Positions 25,290-33,113 of a stretch of 64,000 bases of DNA are shown piece after piece. The notes below the pieces were generated by a model that was given only the letters and a program-made list of their open reading frames with translations, searched no databases and was not told where the DNA came from. Each line of letters starts with the position of its first letter. Within the stretch, counting starts at the first letter, position 1. Source of the stretch: Didemnitutus sp047777955 (GTDB lineage Bacteria > Verrucomicrobiota > Verrucomicrobiia > Opitutales > Opitutaceae); NCBI RefSeq assembly GCF_047777955.1, contig NZ_CP180537.1, forward strand, positions 3,100,001-3,164,000, in the 5' to 3' direction. The position numbers were made by a program, and so were the translations under genes.

Positions 25290-25967
25290 ATGCGCTTCCC
25301 CGCCCTGATCGCGTGCCTGCTCCTCGTGTCCACCGCTCTCTTCGGCGCGTCCGCGGAGCCCGCCGCCCGGACGCTCTACCTCGTGCGCCACGGCTTCTAC
25401 GAGGCCGTGAAGAACGGCGACGAGAAGACCGTCATGGGCCTCAACGCCACCGGGCGCGCGCAAGCCGAGCTCCTCGCCGTCCATCTCGCCGCGCTGCCGG
25501 TGCGGTTCGCCGCCGTCACGAGCAGCGAGTTCACGCGCGCCCGCGAGACCGGCGACATCGTCGCGGCGAAGCTCGGCCTGCCCTGCGCCCGCGACGGCGC
25601 GCTCAACGAGTGCACTCCGCCCGGCGCCGGCCTGGCCGCCGAGAAGATCGACGCCGGCGCCGAGGCGCAGCTGGAGCGCGCCTGGCAGCGCTACGCCCGG
25701 CCGGCCGAGGGCGCGGCCCGGAGCGAGATCCTCGCCTGCCACGGCAACGTCATCCGCTGGTTCGTCTGTCGTGCGCTCGGCGCCGACACGCACGGCTGGA
25801 CGCGGATGGAAATCGCCAACTGCTCGATCACGATCATCCAGTTCCGCGCCGACGGCAGCGTGAAGCTCCAGGCCTTCAACGACGTCGCCCACATCCCGCT
25901 CGCGCAGCAGACTTGGAGCGGGCGCGGTCCCGGCTGGCCGCTGCCGGCGCAGGCGAAAAGCCACTGA
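25290..25967 (+). CDS. Secreted histidine-phosphatase-superfamily protein
   Basis: 225 aa. Signal peptide 1-21, then the phosphatase motif LVRHGFYEA with the catalytic histidine, arginine in SSEFTRARETGD, and the second histidine in ILACHGNVIRWF. The fold matches branch 1 phosphoglycerate-mutase-like enzymes (PGAM5-like by the RHG pattern). It should act on a phosphorylated substrate in the periplasm; the substrate is unknown. It is transcribed divergently from ypeA with 116 nt between starts. Confidence 0.87.
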   Translation: MRFPALIACLLLVSTALFGASAEPAARTLYLVRHGFYEAVKNGDEKTVMGLNATGRAQAELLAVHLAALPVRFAAVTSSEFTRARETGDIVAAKLGLPCARDGALNECTPPGAGLAAEKIDAGAEAQLERAWQRYARPAEGAARSEILACHGNVIRWFVCRALGADTHGWTRMEIANCSITIIQFRADGSVKLQAFNDVAHIPLAQQTWSGRGPGWPLPAQAKSH

Positions 25968-26044
25968 GGTCGCACGAACGGCGCGCGTCGGGGAAAACCG
26001 GGGCGGCCGCCGGCGATGCCGTGCCAGGGCGCCCGCCCGCAGCG

Positions 26045-27481
26045 TCACTTGTGATCCCAGGGGAACGCGACCTGCAGCTTCGGGAATTTCCAGATGCGCA
26101 CGGGCTCGAACATTTTCCCCGGGTTGCAGATCCCGCGCGGATCGAGCGCGCGTTTCACCGCCTGCATCGCCTTCACCTGCGCCGGCGAATGCTGGAGGCG
26201 CAGGAACGGCGTCTTGGCCAGGCCGATGCCGTGCTCGCCGGAGATCGCGCCGCCGAGCGCGACCACGGTCTCCATCAGCTCCTGCACGGCGTCCTCGGCG
26301 CGCTTCGCCTCGGCCGCGTCGGCGCGGTGATACATGATGTTCACGTGGAGATTGCCGTCGGCGAGGTGGCCGAAGGTGGGGATGGCGAGCTTCGCGCGGC
26401 GCTTCAGGCCGGCGAGGAAGCGCGCGAACTTCTCGTAGCTGCGCATCGGGACGACGATGTCCTCGTTCAGCTTGGAGTCGCCGAGCTCGAACATCGCGCC
26501 GGAGCACTTGCGGCGCACGGCCCAGAGCTGCTCCGCCTCCTCGCGGCTCCGCGCCTCGCGGAAGCCGAGCGAGTGCGCCTGCGCCCAGGCGAGCACGGTC
26601 GCCTTCACGTCCGCGATCTCGGCGGCGCCGCCGGCGAACTCGAGCAGGATCACCGGGCGGCCGGCCTGGCCGGGGAAGATCGTGGTCTGCATCGCGCGCT
26701 CGGCGCAGACGACGCTCTCGCGGTCGAGGAACTCGCAGATCGCGGGCAGCACGCGCTGGCGGAAGAGCGCCTTGGCCGACCGCAGCGCGGTCACCTCGTC
26801 GGCGAACGACGTCAGCAGCGTCCAGCGCGCGGCCGGCTGCGGCAGGAGCTTGAGCACGGCGCCGGTGACGATGCCGAGCATGCCCTCGCTGCCGATCCAG
26901 AGGTCGCGCAGGTTGAAGCCCGCGGAGAACTTCTTCGTCGCCGTGCCCCACTCCACGAACTCGCCGGTGGGCAGGAAGCCGCGCAGCGCCACGACGAAGT
27001 CGCGCGTCACGCCGTATTTCCCGCCGTGCATGCCGCCGGCGTTGCAGGCGATGTTGCCGCCGATGGTGCAGTAGGCCTTCGAGGACGGATCGAGCGGGAA
27101 AAACCAGCCGAGCTTCGCCGCCGCCTCCTGGATCGCCTGCGTCGTCGCGCCCGCCTGGGCGGTGGCGAGGCCGGCGTCGGCGTCGATCGCGATCTTGTTC
27201 AGCGCAAGCATGTCGACCACCCAGCCGCCGCGCACCGGCGCCGCCGAGCCCATGAGCGTCGTGCCGCGCCCGCGCACCGTCACCGGCACGCGGTGCCGGT
27301 TGGCCAGCGCGAGGACGACGCCGATGTCCGCCTCCGCGCGGGGGCGGATCACCGCCGCGGGCAGGAACGAGACCTTGCTGCTGTCGAACGACGCGGCGAA
27401 GCGTCCCTGGTCCGAGACGTCCACGCGCGCGCCGAGGCGGCGCTGCAGTTCCCGGGTGGCGGCGGCATATTTCTCCTTCAT
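26045..27481 (-). CDS. FAD-linked oxidase, GlcD/D-lactate dehydrogenase family
   Basis: 478 aa starting MKEKYAAATREL. The PCMH FAD-binding domain (about 40-215) contains VRGRGTTLMGSAAPVRGG and CTIGGNIACNAGGMHGGKYG; the C-terminal FAD-oxidase domain contains HLADGNLHVNIMYH and GGAISGEHGIGLAKT, whose histidines line the substrate and metal site. It oxidises a D-2-hydroxy acid such as glycolate or D-lactate and passes electrons to a quinone or partner protein. No GlcE or GlcF partner gene is adjacent, so a stand-alone D-lactate dehydrogenase role is as likely as glycolate oxidase. Confidence 0.88.
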   Translation of the reverse strand: MKEKYAAATRELQRRLGARVDVSDQGRFAASFDSSKVSFLPAAVIRPRAEADIGVVLALANRHRVPVTVRGRGTTLMGSAAPVRGGWVVDMLALNKIAIDADAGLATAQAGATTQAIQEAAAKLGWFFPLDPSSKAYCTIGGNIACNAGGMHGGKYGVTRDFVVALRGFLPTGEFVEWGTATKKFSAGFNLRDLWIGSEGMLGIVTGAVLKLLPQPAARWTLLTSFADEVTALRSAKALFRQRVLPAICEFLDRESVVCAERAMQTTIFPGQAGRPVILLEFAGGAAEIADVKATVLAWAQAHSLGFREARSREEAEQLWAVRRKCSGAMFELGDSKLNEDIVVPMRSYEKFARFLAGLKRRAKLAIPTFGHLADGNLHVNIMYHRADAAEAKRAEDAVQELMETVVALGGAISGEHGIGLAKTPFLRLQHSPAQVKAMQAVKRALDPRGICNPGKMFEPVRIWKFPKLQVAFPWDHK

Positions 27482-27561
27482 GGGAGGGCAACGCATACGC
27501 ACGCGCCCGGGACGGCGCAAGCGCCGCGACCGTCAAGGTGGGGCACTGTGCCGGCCGCCGC

Positions 27562-30500
27562 TCAGCTCTCCGGCGCGCCCTTGGTCAGCTCGATCGCCAG
27601 CGTGCGGCAGCCCTTCAGGTCGGTCTTGCCGGTGCCGAGCATCGGGATCTTTTCCACCCGGCGGATGATGCGCGGCACCCAGAGATTGGGCAGGCCGGCC
27701 TCGAGCAACCGGGCGCGAACCTGCTCGGCCGTGACCTCCTCGGTCGTGAGCAACACCAGGGCCTCGCCCTTCGCCGGATCGGGCACGCCGGTGACGACGG
27801 CGGTCGGACCCTCGTGCTGGTCCCAGCCGAACAGCTCCGCCACGCGCGCCTCGATCGTGCCGTGCGGCACCATCTCGCCGCCGATCTTGGAGAAGCGGGA
27901 GAGGCGGCCCTCGATGTAGAGGAAGCCGTCCTCGTCGAGGCGCCCGAGGTCGCCGGTCACGAACCATTGCCCGTCCTTCAGCGCCGTCGCGGTCTTCTCG
28001 GGGTCCTTCAGGTAGCCGGGGAAAACGTTCGCGCCCTTCAGCCAGAGCATGCCGGTCGAGTCCATCGGCAGCTCGGCGCCGGTGTCCGGGTCGACGATGC
28101 GCGCGGTCATGCCGGGCATGAGCCGCCCGACCGAGCCGGCGCGCTTGCCGTCCTGGTGCTCGGCGGTCGAGGTCGTCACGGGCGGATGGTGCTGGTTCAC
28201 GCTCGCCACCGGCGTCGTCTCGGTGAGGCCGTAGCCCTGCAGGATCTCGATGCCGAACTGCTGCAGGAATGCCTCGTAGAGGTCCATCGGCAGCTTCTCC
28301 GCGCCGGTGACGACGAGGTCGAGCGAGGCCAGTTCCTCCTTCGTCGCCTTTTTGAGGAACGGCCGCACGAAGGTCGGCGCGCCGACCATCACCGTGGCCT
28401 TTTCCTGATGGATGGCCTCGACGATTTTCCGCGTGTCGAGCGGGCTCGGCAGCGTCACCACGCGACAGCCGCGCAGGATGGGATACCAGACCGTGACGGT
28501 GAAGCCGAAGGAGTGGAACACCGGCAGGCAGCCGATGATCGTGGCCGAATCGGGCAGGATCGAGAGCGAGGAGATCTGGGCGCAGTTCGAAAGGATGTTG
28601 CGGTGCGTGAGCACGACGCCCTTCGGCTCGCCCGCGCTGCCGCTGGTGAAGAGCAGGCCCGCCTCCGCCTGGTCGCCCATGCGCGGCAGGCCGAGCAGGT
28701 CGGCGATCCACTGGTTGGGCAGCAGGTAGGCCGCGACGAGCCACGGCAGGATCGCCTTCTTGCCGCCCATCGCCTCGACCGTCTGCTTGAAGTCGAGCGT
28801 GTTCTCCGGGAAGGGGAAGTTCGGGATCTTCGCCCGCATGGCGTCCGCGCTGATGACGGTCTTGATCTCGCCGATGCGCAGCGCCGCCTCGACCGCGGCG
28901 CGGCCGACGGTGAAGTTCAGGTTCACCGGCGTCTTGCCGGCGCAGGCGACGGCGAGGTTGGCGATGTGCGCGCCGGCGCCGGGCGGCAGCACGATGCCGA
29001 CGCGCTGCTCGGGGATGTGCTTGCGGATGTAGCGCGACATCGCAGCCGCGACGGCGAGCAGCTGCGCGGCCTTGACCGGCCGGCGCTCCGCGGTGCGATC
29101 GATCAGCTCGATGTGGCGCGGGCGCTTCGCCAAGGCGCGCACGCACTCGCGGGCGACATGGCGCTTGAGCGACGGGCGCTCCTGGAACGCCTCCTCGCCG
29201 AGGTCGAGCAGCGCGCGGCGGGCGGTCGCGACGCTGATCTCCGCCGGCGGGATCGTCTGGCCGAAGAGCACGCAGACGTGCGTCGGCATCAGGCGCGGCG
29301 ACTTCCAGAGGTATTTGTTGCCGGCGAAGGAAAACACCGAGCCCCACAGGCCGTCGATCACCGCCGGCACGACCGGCGCGTGCGCCTGCCGCGCGATGGT
29401 CTCGAAGCCGCGCTTGAGCAGCATCAGCTGGCCGGTGCGCGAGATCGCGCCCTCGGGGAACACGCAGACCAGCTCGCCGTCCTGGATGGCGTCGACCGCG
29501 AGGCGGATGCCCTTCATCGGCTTGTCCGGCGCGACCGGGATGACGCCGGCGGCGCGGAACAGGTAGCGCACGACGCGGCTCTTGGCCAGGCCGGCGAAGG
29601 CCACGAAGCGGATCGGGCGCGGCGAGGCGATCTGGAGCACGACCGCGTCGACGTAGCTGAGGTGGTTGCAGACCAGCAGCGCGCCGCTCGAGGGGATGTT
29701 CTCCAGGCCGCGCGCCTTCACCCGGTAGAAGAACGGTCCGAAGAAGCGCATGACCGTGCACACCGTCTGATGCGGCAGGTGGTAGAGCGCATAGACGGTC
29801 ATCGCCGCGGTGATCGCCGCCAGCACCACGAGCTGCGCTGCGGGCGACAACGCCAGCGCGCGGTCGGCCGCCAGCACCCCGTAGAGGCCCGATGCCGCCA
29901 GGCCGACCGAGCTGTCGAGCAGGCTGACCCCGGCAAGCACGCGCCCGCGGCGGTGGTCGCCCGCACTCTTCTGCACGAACGCATACAGCGGCACGAGGAA
30001 CAATCCCGACGAGAAGCCGGCGCCGATGAGCAGCGCGGTGAACGGACTCCGGCACAGCGCCGCGGGCGCCAGCGACGCCGGCGGCGTGGCGATGCTGAGC
30101 GCCGCCAGGCAGCCGCAGAGCAGCACGCCGCCGATCGGCGCCAGCCCCATCTCGATGCCGCGTCGCGAGAACAGGCCGGCGGAGATGTTGCCGATCACGG
30201 TGCCGACGCCGACCAGCAGCAGCATCGTGCCCTGCACCGCCCCGGTCATCGCGCCGCCGTGCTGCTGCTCGAACGCGACCTGCGGCAGCAGCAGCGAGAT
30301 GTAGCCGCCCATGCCGTAGAAAAAGCAGATGCCCATCGCCACCCGCCACAGCGGCTTCTCGCGCCAGACTTCCGCCACATCCGCGAAATGCCGCACCCAC
30401 AGGCGTCCTGAGAACGGCTCGCGCGACTGCGCCGGCGTCGGCCGCGTGAGCTGGAAGAACGCCCAGGCCAGCACCGACAGGCCGCCGAGCAGGAGTGCGA

Positions 30501-31035
30501 CGTTCTGCGCCGCCGCCCAGGGCGCGGCGCCGCCCGCCAGCCAGTGCGAGAACAGCGCGCTGCCCGCGAACGAGCCCGCGAGGATCGCGCTGATGTTGGC
30601 CATCTCCATGTAGCCGACGAAGCGCGAGAGCTGCTCCGGGCCGACGTATTCCAGGATGATGCCGCGCTTCGCCGGCGAGAGCACCGCCGTCTGCACCGAG
30701 AGGAGAAAGAAGCAAAACAGCGCTCCGCCGAAGGACTGCAGCCACGTCGCCGCGATCAGCAGTCCGACCACGACCACCTGGAGGATCAGCGCGGCGTTGA
30801 AGACGCTGCGCTTCGAGAACCGGTCCGAGAGCCACCCGCACACCGGGCCGAAGGCGATGTAGGGCAGCACGAGCAGGCCGCTGATCAGGAAGACGACCAC
30901 CTTGGCGTCCCAGCCGGTCGATTGCGCGAGCTGCTGCGCCAACGCGATCAGCATGAACTTCGCCGCGCAATCGTTGAAGGTGACTTGGGCCTGGGCGGTG
31001 ACCAGCGCCGCAAGCGAGACACGGGGTGATTTCAT
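27562..31035 (-). CDS. Fused lysophospholipid transporter / acyltransferase / acyl-ACP synthetase (LplT-Aas)
   Basis: 1157 aa, three parts in one chain. Residues about 1-410 are an MFS transporter like LplT (FNDCAAKFMLIALAQQL start). Residues about 430-640 are a PlsC acyltransferase with NHLSYVD (HX4D) and FPEGAISRTG. Residues about 690-1157 are an AMP-binding ligase with LLFTSGSAGEPKGVVLTH, GYGLTETTPV and KTDLKG near the end. Together they would flip lysophosphatidylethanolamine inward, activate a fatty acid and re-acylate the lipid. E. coli uses separate LplT and Aas; the fused form is known in other bacteria. Start MKSPRVSLAALV is chosen because the upstream frame to 31284 lacks conserved sequence. 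Confidence 0.93.
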   Translation of the reverse strand: MKSPRVSLAALVTAQAQVTFNDCAAKFMLIALAQQLAQSTGWDAKVVVFLISGLLVLPYIAFGPVCGWLSDRFSKRSVFNAALILQVVVVGLLIAATWLQSFGGALFCFFLLSVQTAVLSPAKRGIILEYVGPEQLSRFVGYMEMANISAILAGSFAGSALFSHWLAGGAAPWAAAQNVALLLGGLSVLAWAFFQLTRPTPAQSREPFSGRLWVRHFADVAEVWREKPLWRVAMGICFFYGMGGYISLLLPQVAFEQQHGGAMTGAVQGTMLLLVGVGTVIGNISAGLFSRRGIEMGLAPIGGVLLCGCLAALSIATPPASLAPAALCRSPFTALLIGAGFSSGLFLVPLYAFVQKSAGDHRRGRVLAGVSLLDSSVGLAASGLYGVLAADRALALSPAAQLVVLAAITAAMTVYALYHLPHQTVCTVMRFFGPFFYRVKARGLENIPSSGALLVCNHLSYVDAVVLQIASPRPIRFVAFAGLAKSRVVRYLFRAAGVIPVAPDKPMKGIRLAVDAIQDGELVCVFPEGAISRTGQLMLLKRGFETIARQAHAPVVPAVIDGLWGSVFSFAGNKYLWKSPRLMPTHVCVLFGQTIPPAEISVATARRALLDLGEEAFQERPSLKRHVARECVRALAKRPRHIELIDRTAERRPVKAAQLLAVAAAMSRYIRKHIPEQRVGIVLPPGAGAHIANLAVACAGKTPVNLNFTVGRAAVEAALRIGEIKTVISADAMRAKIPNFPFPENTLDFKQTVEAMGGKKAILPWLVAAYLLPNQWIADLLGLPRMGDQAEAGLLFTSGSAGEPKGVVLTHRNILSNCAQISSLSILPDSATIIGCLPVFHSFGFTVTVWYPILRGCRVVTLPSPLDTRKIVEAIHQEKATVMVGAPTFVRPFLKKATKEELASLDLVVTGAEKLPMDLYEAFLQQFGIEILQGYGLTETTPVASVNQHHPPVTTSTAEHQDGKRAGSVGRLMPGMTARIVDPDTGAELPMDSTGMLWLKGANVFPGYLKDPEKTATALKDGQWFVTGDLGRLDEDGFLYIEGRLSRFSKIGGEMVPHGTIEARVAELFGWDQHEGPTAVVTGVPDPAKGEALVLLTTEEVTAEQVRARLLEAGLPNLWVPRIIRRVEKIPMLGTGKTDLKGCRTLAIELTKGAPES

Positions 31036-31332
31036 TCTGGGGAGCGGCAAGAGCTGAGCGACTGCCCGTGTTCGCCGCAAGCCTGCGCTGGCCGCGAGGG
31101 GCGAGATCGCGTCCGTGGCCGGCTCGCTTCTCCAGAGCCTCGCTCCCCGCCGGAAGCCGACCTCCGGGTGCGCGCGTTTGCCGGCGCGGGGGAGCGGCCC
31201 TGACGGCGGCCGCATTCCGTCCGAGGGCGTCCAACGATTTTCACCCGAACGGCACGCCGTCGTCGCGTGGACATCGCTGGCCAACGCCGTCCTCCCGCCC
31301 GGCCGGTGGTTGGAACGCCGCCGCGCCCGCCG

Positions 31333-32007
31333 CTAGGCCGGACGGCGGTCGCCGCCGCCGTTGGCCGGGACCGGCTCCGCCCACGCCCGCAAATCCCGCG
31401 CGAGCGCGCCGAAGCCGTGGGGAAAATCGTTCTCGAGCCGGCGCACGTCGCCGCGATGGCGTGTCACCTCCTCGAGCGCGCGCTTGATCTCCCACGGCAG
31501 CGAGGGGCGCGTCGTGCCGTAGACCCGGGCCTTGAGGTCGCGGCGCGAGAACGGCGCGACGCCGCTCGCCTGCCCCGCCATCCACGCCGCCTCCGTGACG
31601 TCCGCCTCGCGTCCGCAGAGCAGCCACGCCTCGATCGCCGGCACGGCGAGCCCGATGGCGCGCAGCGGACCGCGCCGGCCGTGCGCCGGCGGGAGGTTCT
31701 TCAGCGTGCGCCGGAACGCCGCCCGGAGCCGGCAGATGCGGCACAGCGGGTGGTGGTAGCCCGGCGCCTCGTGCTCCGCAGTGTGCACCGGGGAATCGTC
31801 GGAGTCGCACACGACGACCAGGCCGTGCGCATCGGTGTTGAAGTGCAGGTGGCGCAGGATCGGCGGCAGCACCTGCTCGACCGACGGCCAGCCGCGCGCG
31901 CGCAGCGAGGGCGTGATCAGCGCGAAATCGCGGCCGAGCACGTAGCCGACGAGGACCTTGAGCGCCGCCTCGTCCGCGGGCGACTCGCTGAGGATCGCGA
32001 GCTTCAT
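31333..32007 (-). CDS. TOPRIM-like protein paired with an ATPase
   Basis: 224 aa of no family I can name with certainty. The N-terminus MKLAILSESPADEAALKVLV carries a glutamate (E8), followed by VVVCDSDDSP with a D-x-D at 68-70: the spacing of acidic residues in a TOPRIM/DUF4276-like nuclease core. A cluster of histidines and cysteines follows (HHPLCRICRLR, residues about 84-94). The start codon overlaps the stop of the ATPase gene as ATGA, so the two are translated together. Function is inferred only from that pairing: either a defence effector or an ATPase-linked nucleic-acid enzyme. Confidence 0.6.
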   Translation of the reverse strand: MKLAILSESPADEAALKVLVGYVLGRDFALITPSLRARGWPSVEQVLPPILRHLHFNTDAHGLVVVCDSDDSPVHTAEHEAPGYHHPLCRICRLRAAFRRTLKNLPPAHGRRGPLRAIGLAVPAIEAWLLCGREADVTEAAWMAGQASGVAPFSRRDLKARVYGTTRPSLPWEIKRALEEVTRHRGDVRRLENDFPHGFGALARDLRAWAEPVPANGGGDRRPA

Positions 32008-33016
32008 GCCTCGTCCGGCGTGCCGCCGAGGATGCCGCTATACCAAAGGTCGCCGAGGCTGGATTCCCCAGGAGTTCGCGCAGGTCCTGGCGCTCGGACA
32101 GGCGCTCGAAGGTCGCGGCGCGCCCGTGCTTGTTCGCCAGCACCACCTCCTCCGGGTGCTCCTTGAACAGGTCGAGCAGGTAGGGCGAGTGCGTCGTGGT
32201 GATCACCTGCACCGGCGCGCGCGTCTCGCCGAAATCCTGCGGGTAACTCAGGCGGTAAAGCGCGTCGCGGACCTCGCGCAGCAGCCGCGGATGCACGCCG
32301 CGGTCGGCCTCCTCGAGGCAGACGACCGCCGGCGGCTGGGGTGTGAACGCCAGCGTCAGCACGGCGAGCAGGTAGAGCGTGCCCTGCGAGAGCGCGTCGG
32401 CCGGCACGGCATCGCCGTTCACGCGCGCGAGCAGCTCGACGCTGGCCGCGTCGGGGTGGCGGAACTCGAGGCCCTTGAACTCGGGCACGATGCGGCGGAA
32501 CTCCGCCTCGAGCCGCTCGAGCGTCTCGGGCGTGTGCTGGCGCCAATCGGCGAGCACGGCGGCGAGATTGCCGGCGTTGGAGGCGAGCTCGCGGCCCTCG
32601 TCGTCTTTCGCCGGCACGGCCATGGCGTAGTGGTCGAAGAGGAAGCCGCGCATGGTCAGCAGGCGCGCGCGCAGCCGCTCCCAGAGCCGCTCGCCCTCGT
32701 CGCCCGGCGGATGCCGCACCACCAGCGTGTCGCAGACCAGCTCGTCGCGCGCGCAGGCGGAGACGACGCGCAGCCCGTCGAACGGCGGCCGGAAGCGGAA
32801 CTCGATCTCCGGGCCGCCGGCGCGCGTATGCGCGAGCTCGTGCGTGTGCGCCGCCGGAAGCGCGGCGAGCGAGCGCAGGCGCATCAACGCCTGGATCAGG
32901 CTGGTCTTGCCCGAGCCGTTGGGCCCGATGACCAGGTTGAACCGCTCGAGGTTCGCGGTCGCCGACCGCAGCGCCTTGAAGTTCTTGAAGTGGACGGAGG
33001 CGATCACGCGGCCCAA
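32004..33016 (-). CDS. AAA/ABC-type ATPase of the AAA_21 (COG4637-like) group (one apparent frameshift)
   Basis: About 337 aa after adding one base at C 32066-32069. Walker A GPNGSGKTS at 31-39, an ABC-like signature region (DALSQGTLYLLAVL), Walker B VVCLEEADRGVHP and switch histidine VITTTHSPYLLDLF. The ending LGDLWYSGILGG is typical of this ATPase group and is reached only in the repaired frame. The TTG start at 33016 is the only initiator that keeps the conserved beginning VIASVHFKNFKALR. It overlaps the TOPRIM-like gene by 4 nt (ATGA). OLD, PARIS and similar defence systems join related ATPases to TOPRIM nucleases; whether this pair does so is inference. Confidence 0.8.
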
Positions 33017-33057
33017 GCTAGCCCATCCGGTCCCGGGCTCCAGCTTGGAGTGCGGAC

Positions 33058-33085
33058 GAAAAGGGCCGTCGCGGACGACGGCCCT
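33058..33085 (-). terminator. Terminator after the EF-G-like gene
   Basis: Minus-strand stem AGGGCCGTC / GACGGCCCT with a 6-nt loop followed by TTTTC, 29 nt after the stop codon. Confidence 0.7.
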
Positions 33086-33113
33086 CGGGGAACGGGACAG
33101 CGCGGGCGGCGCG

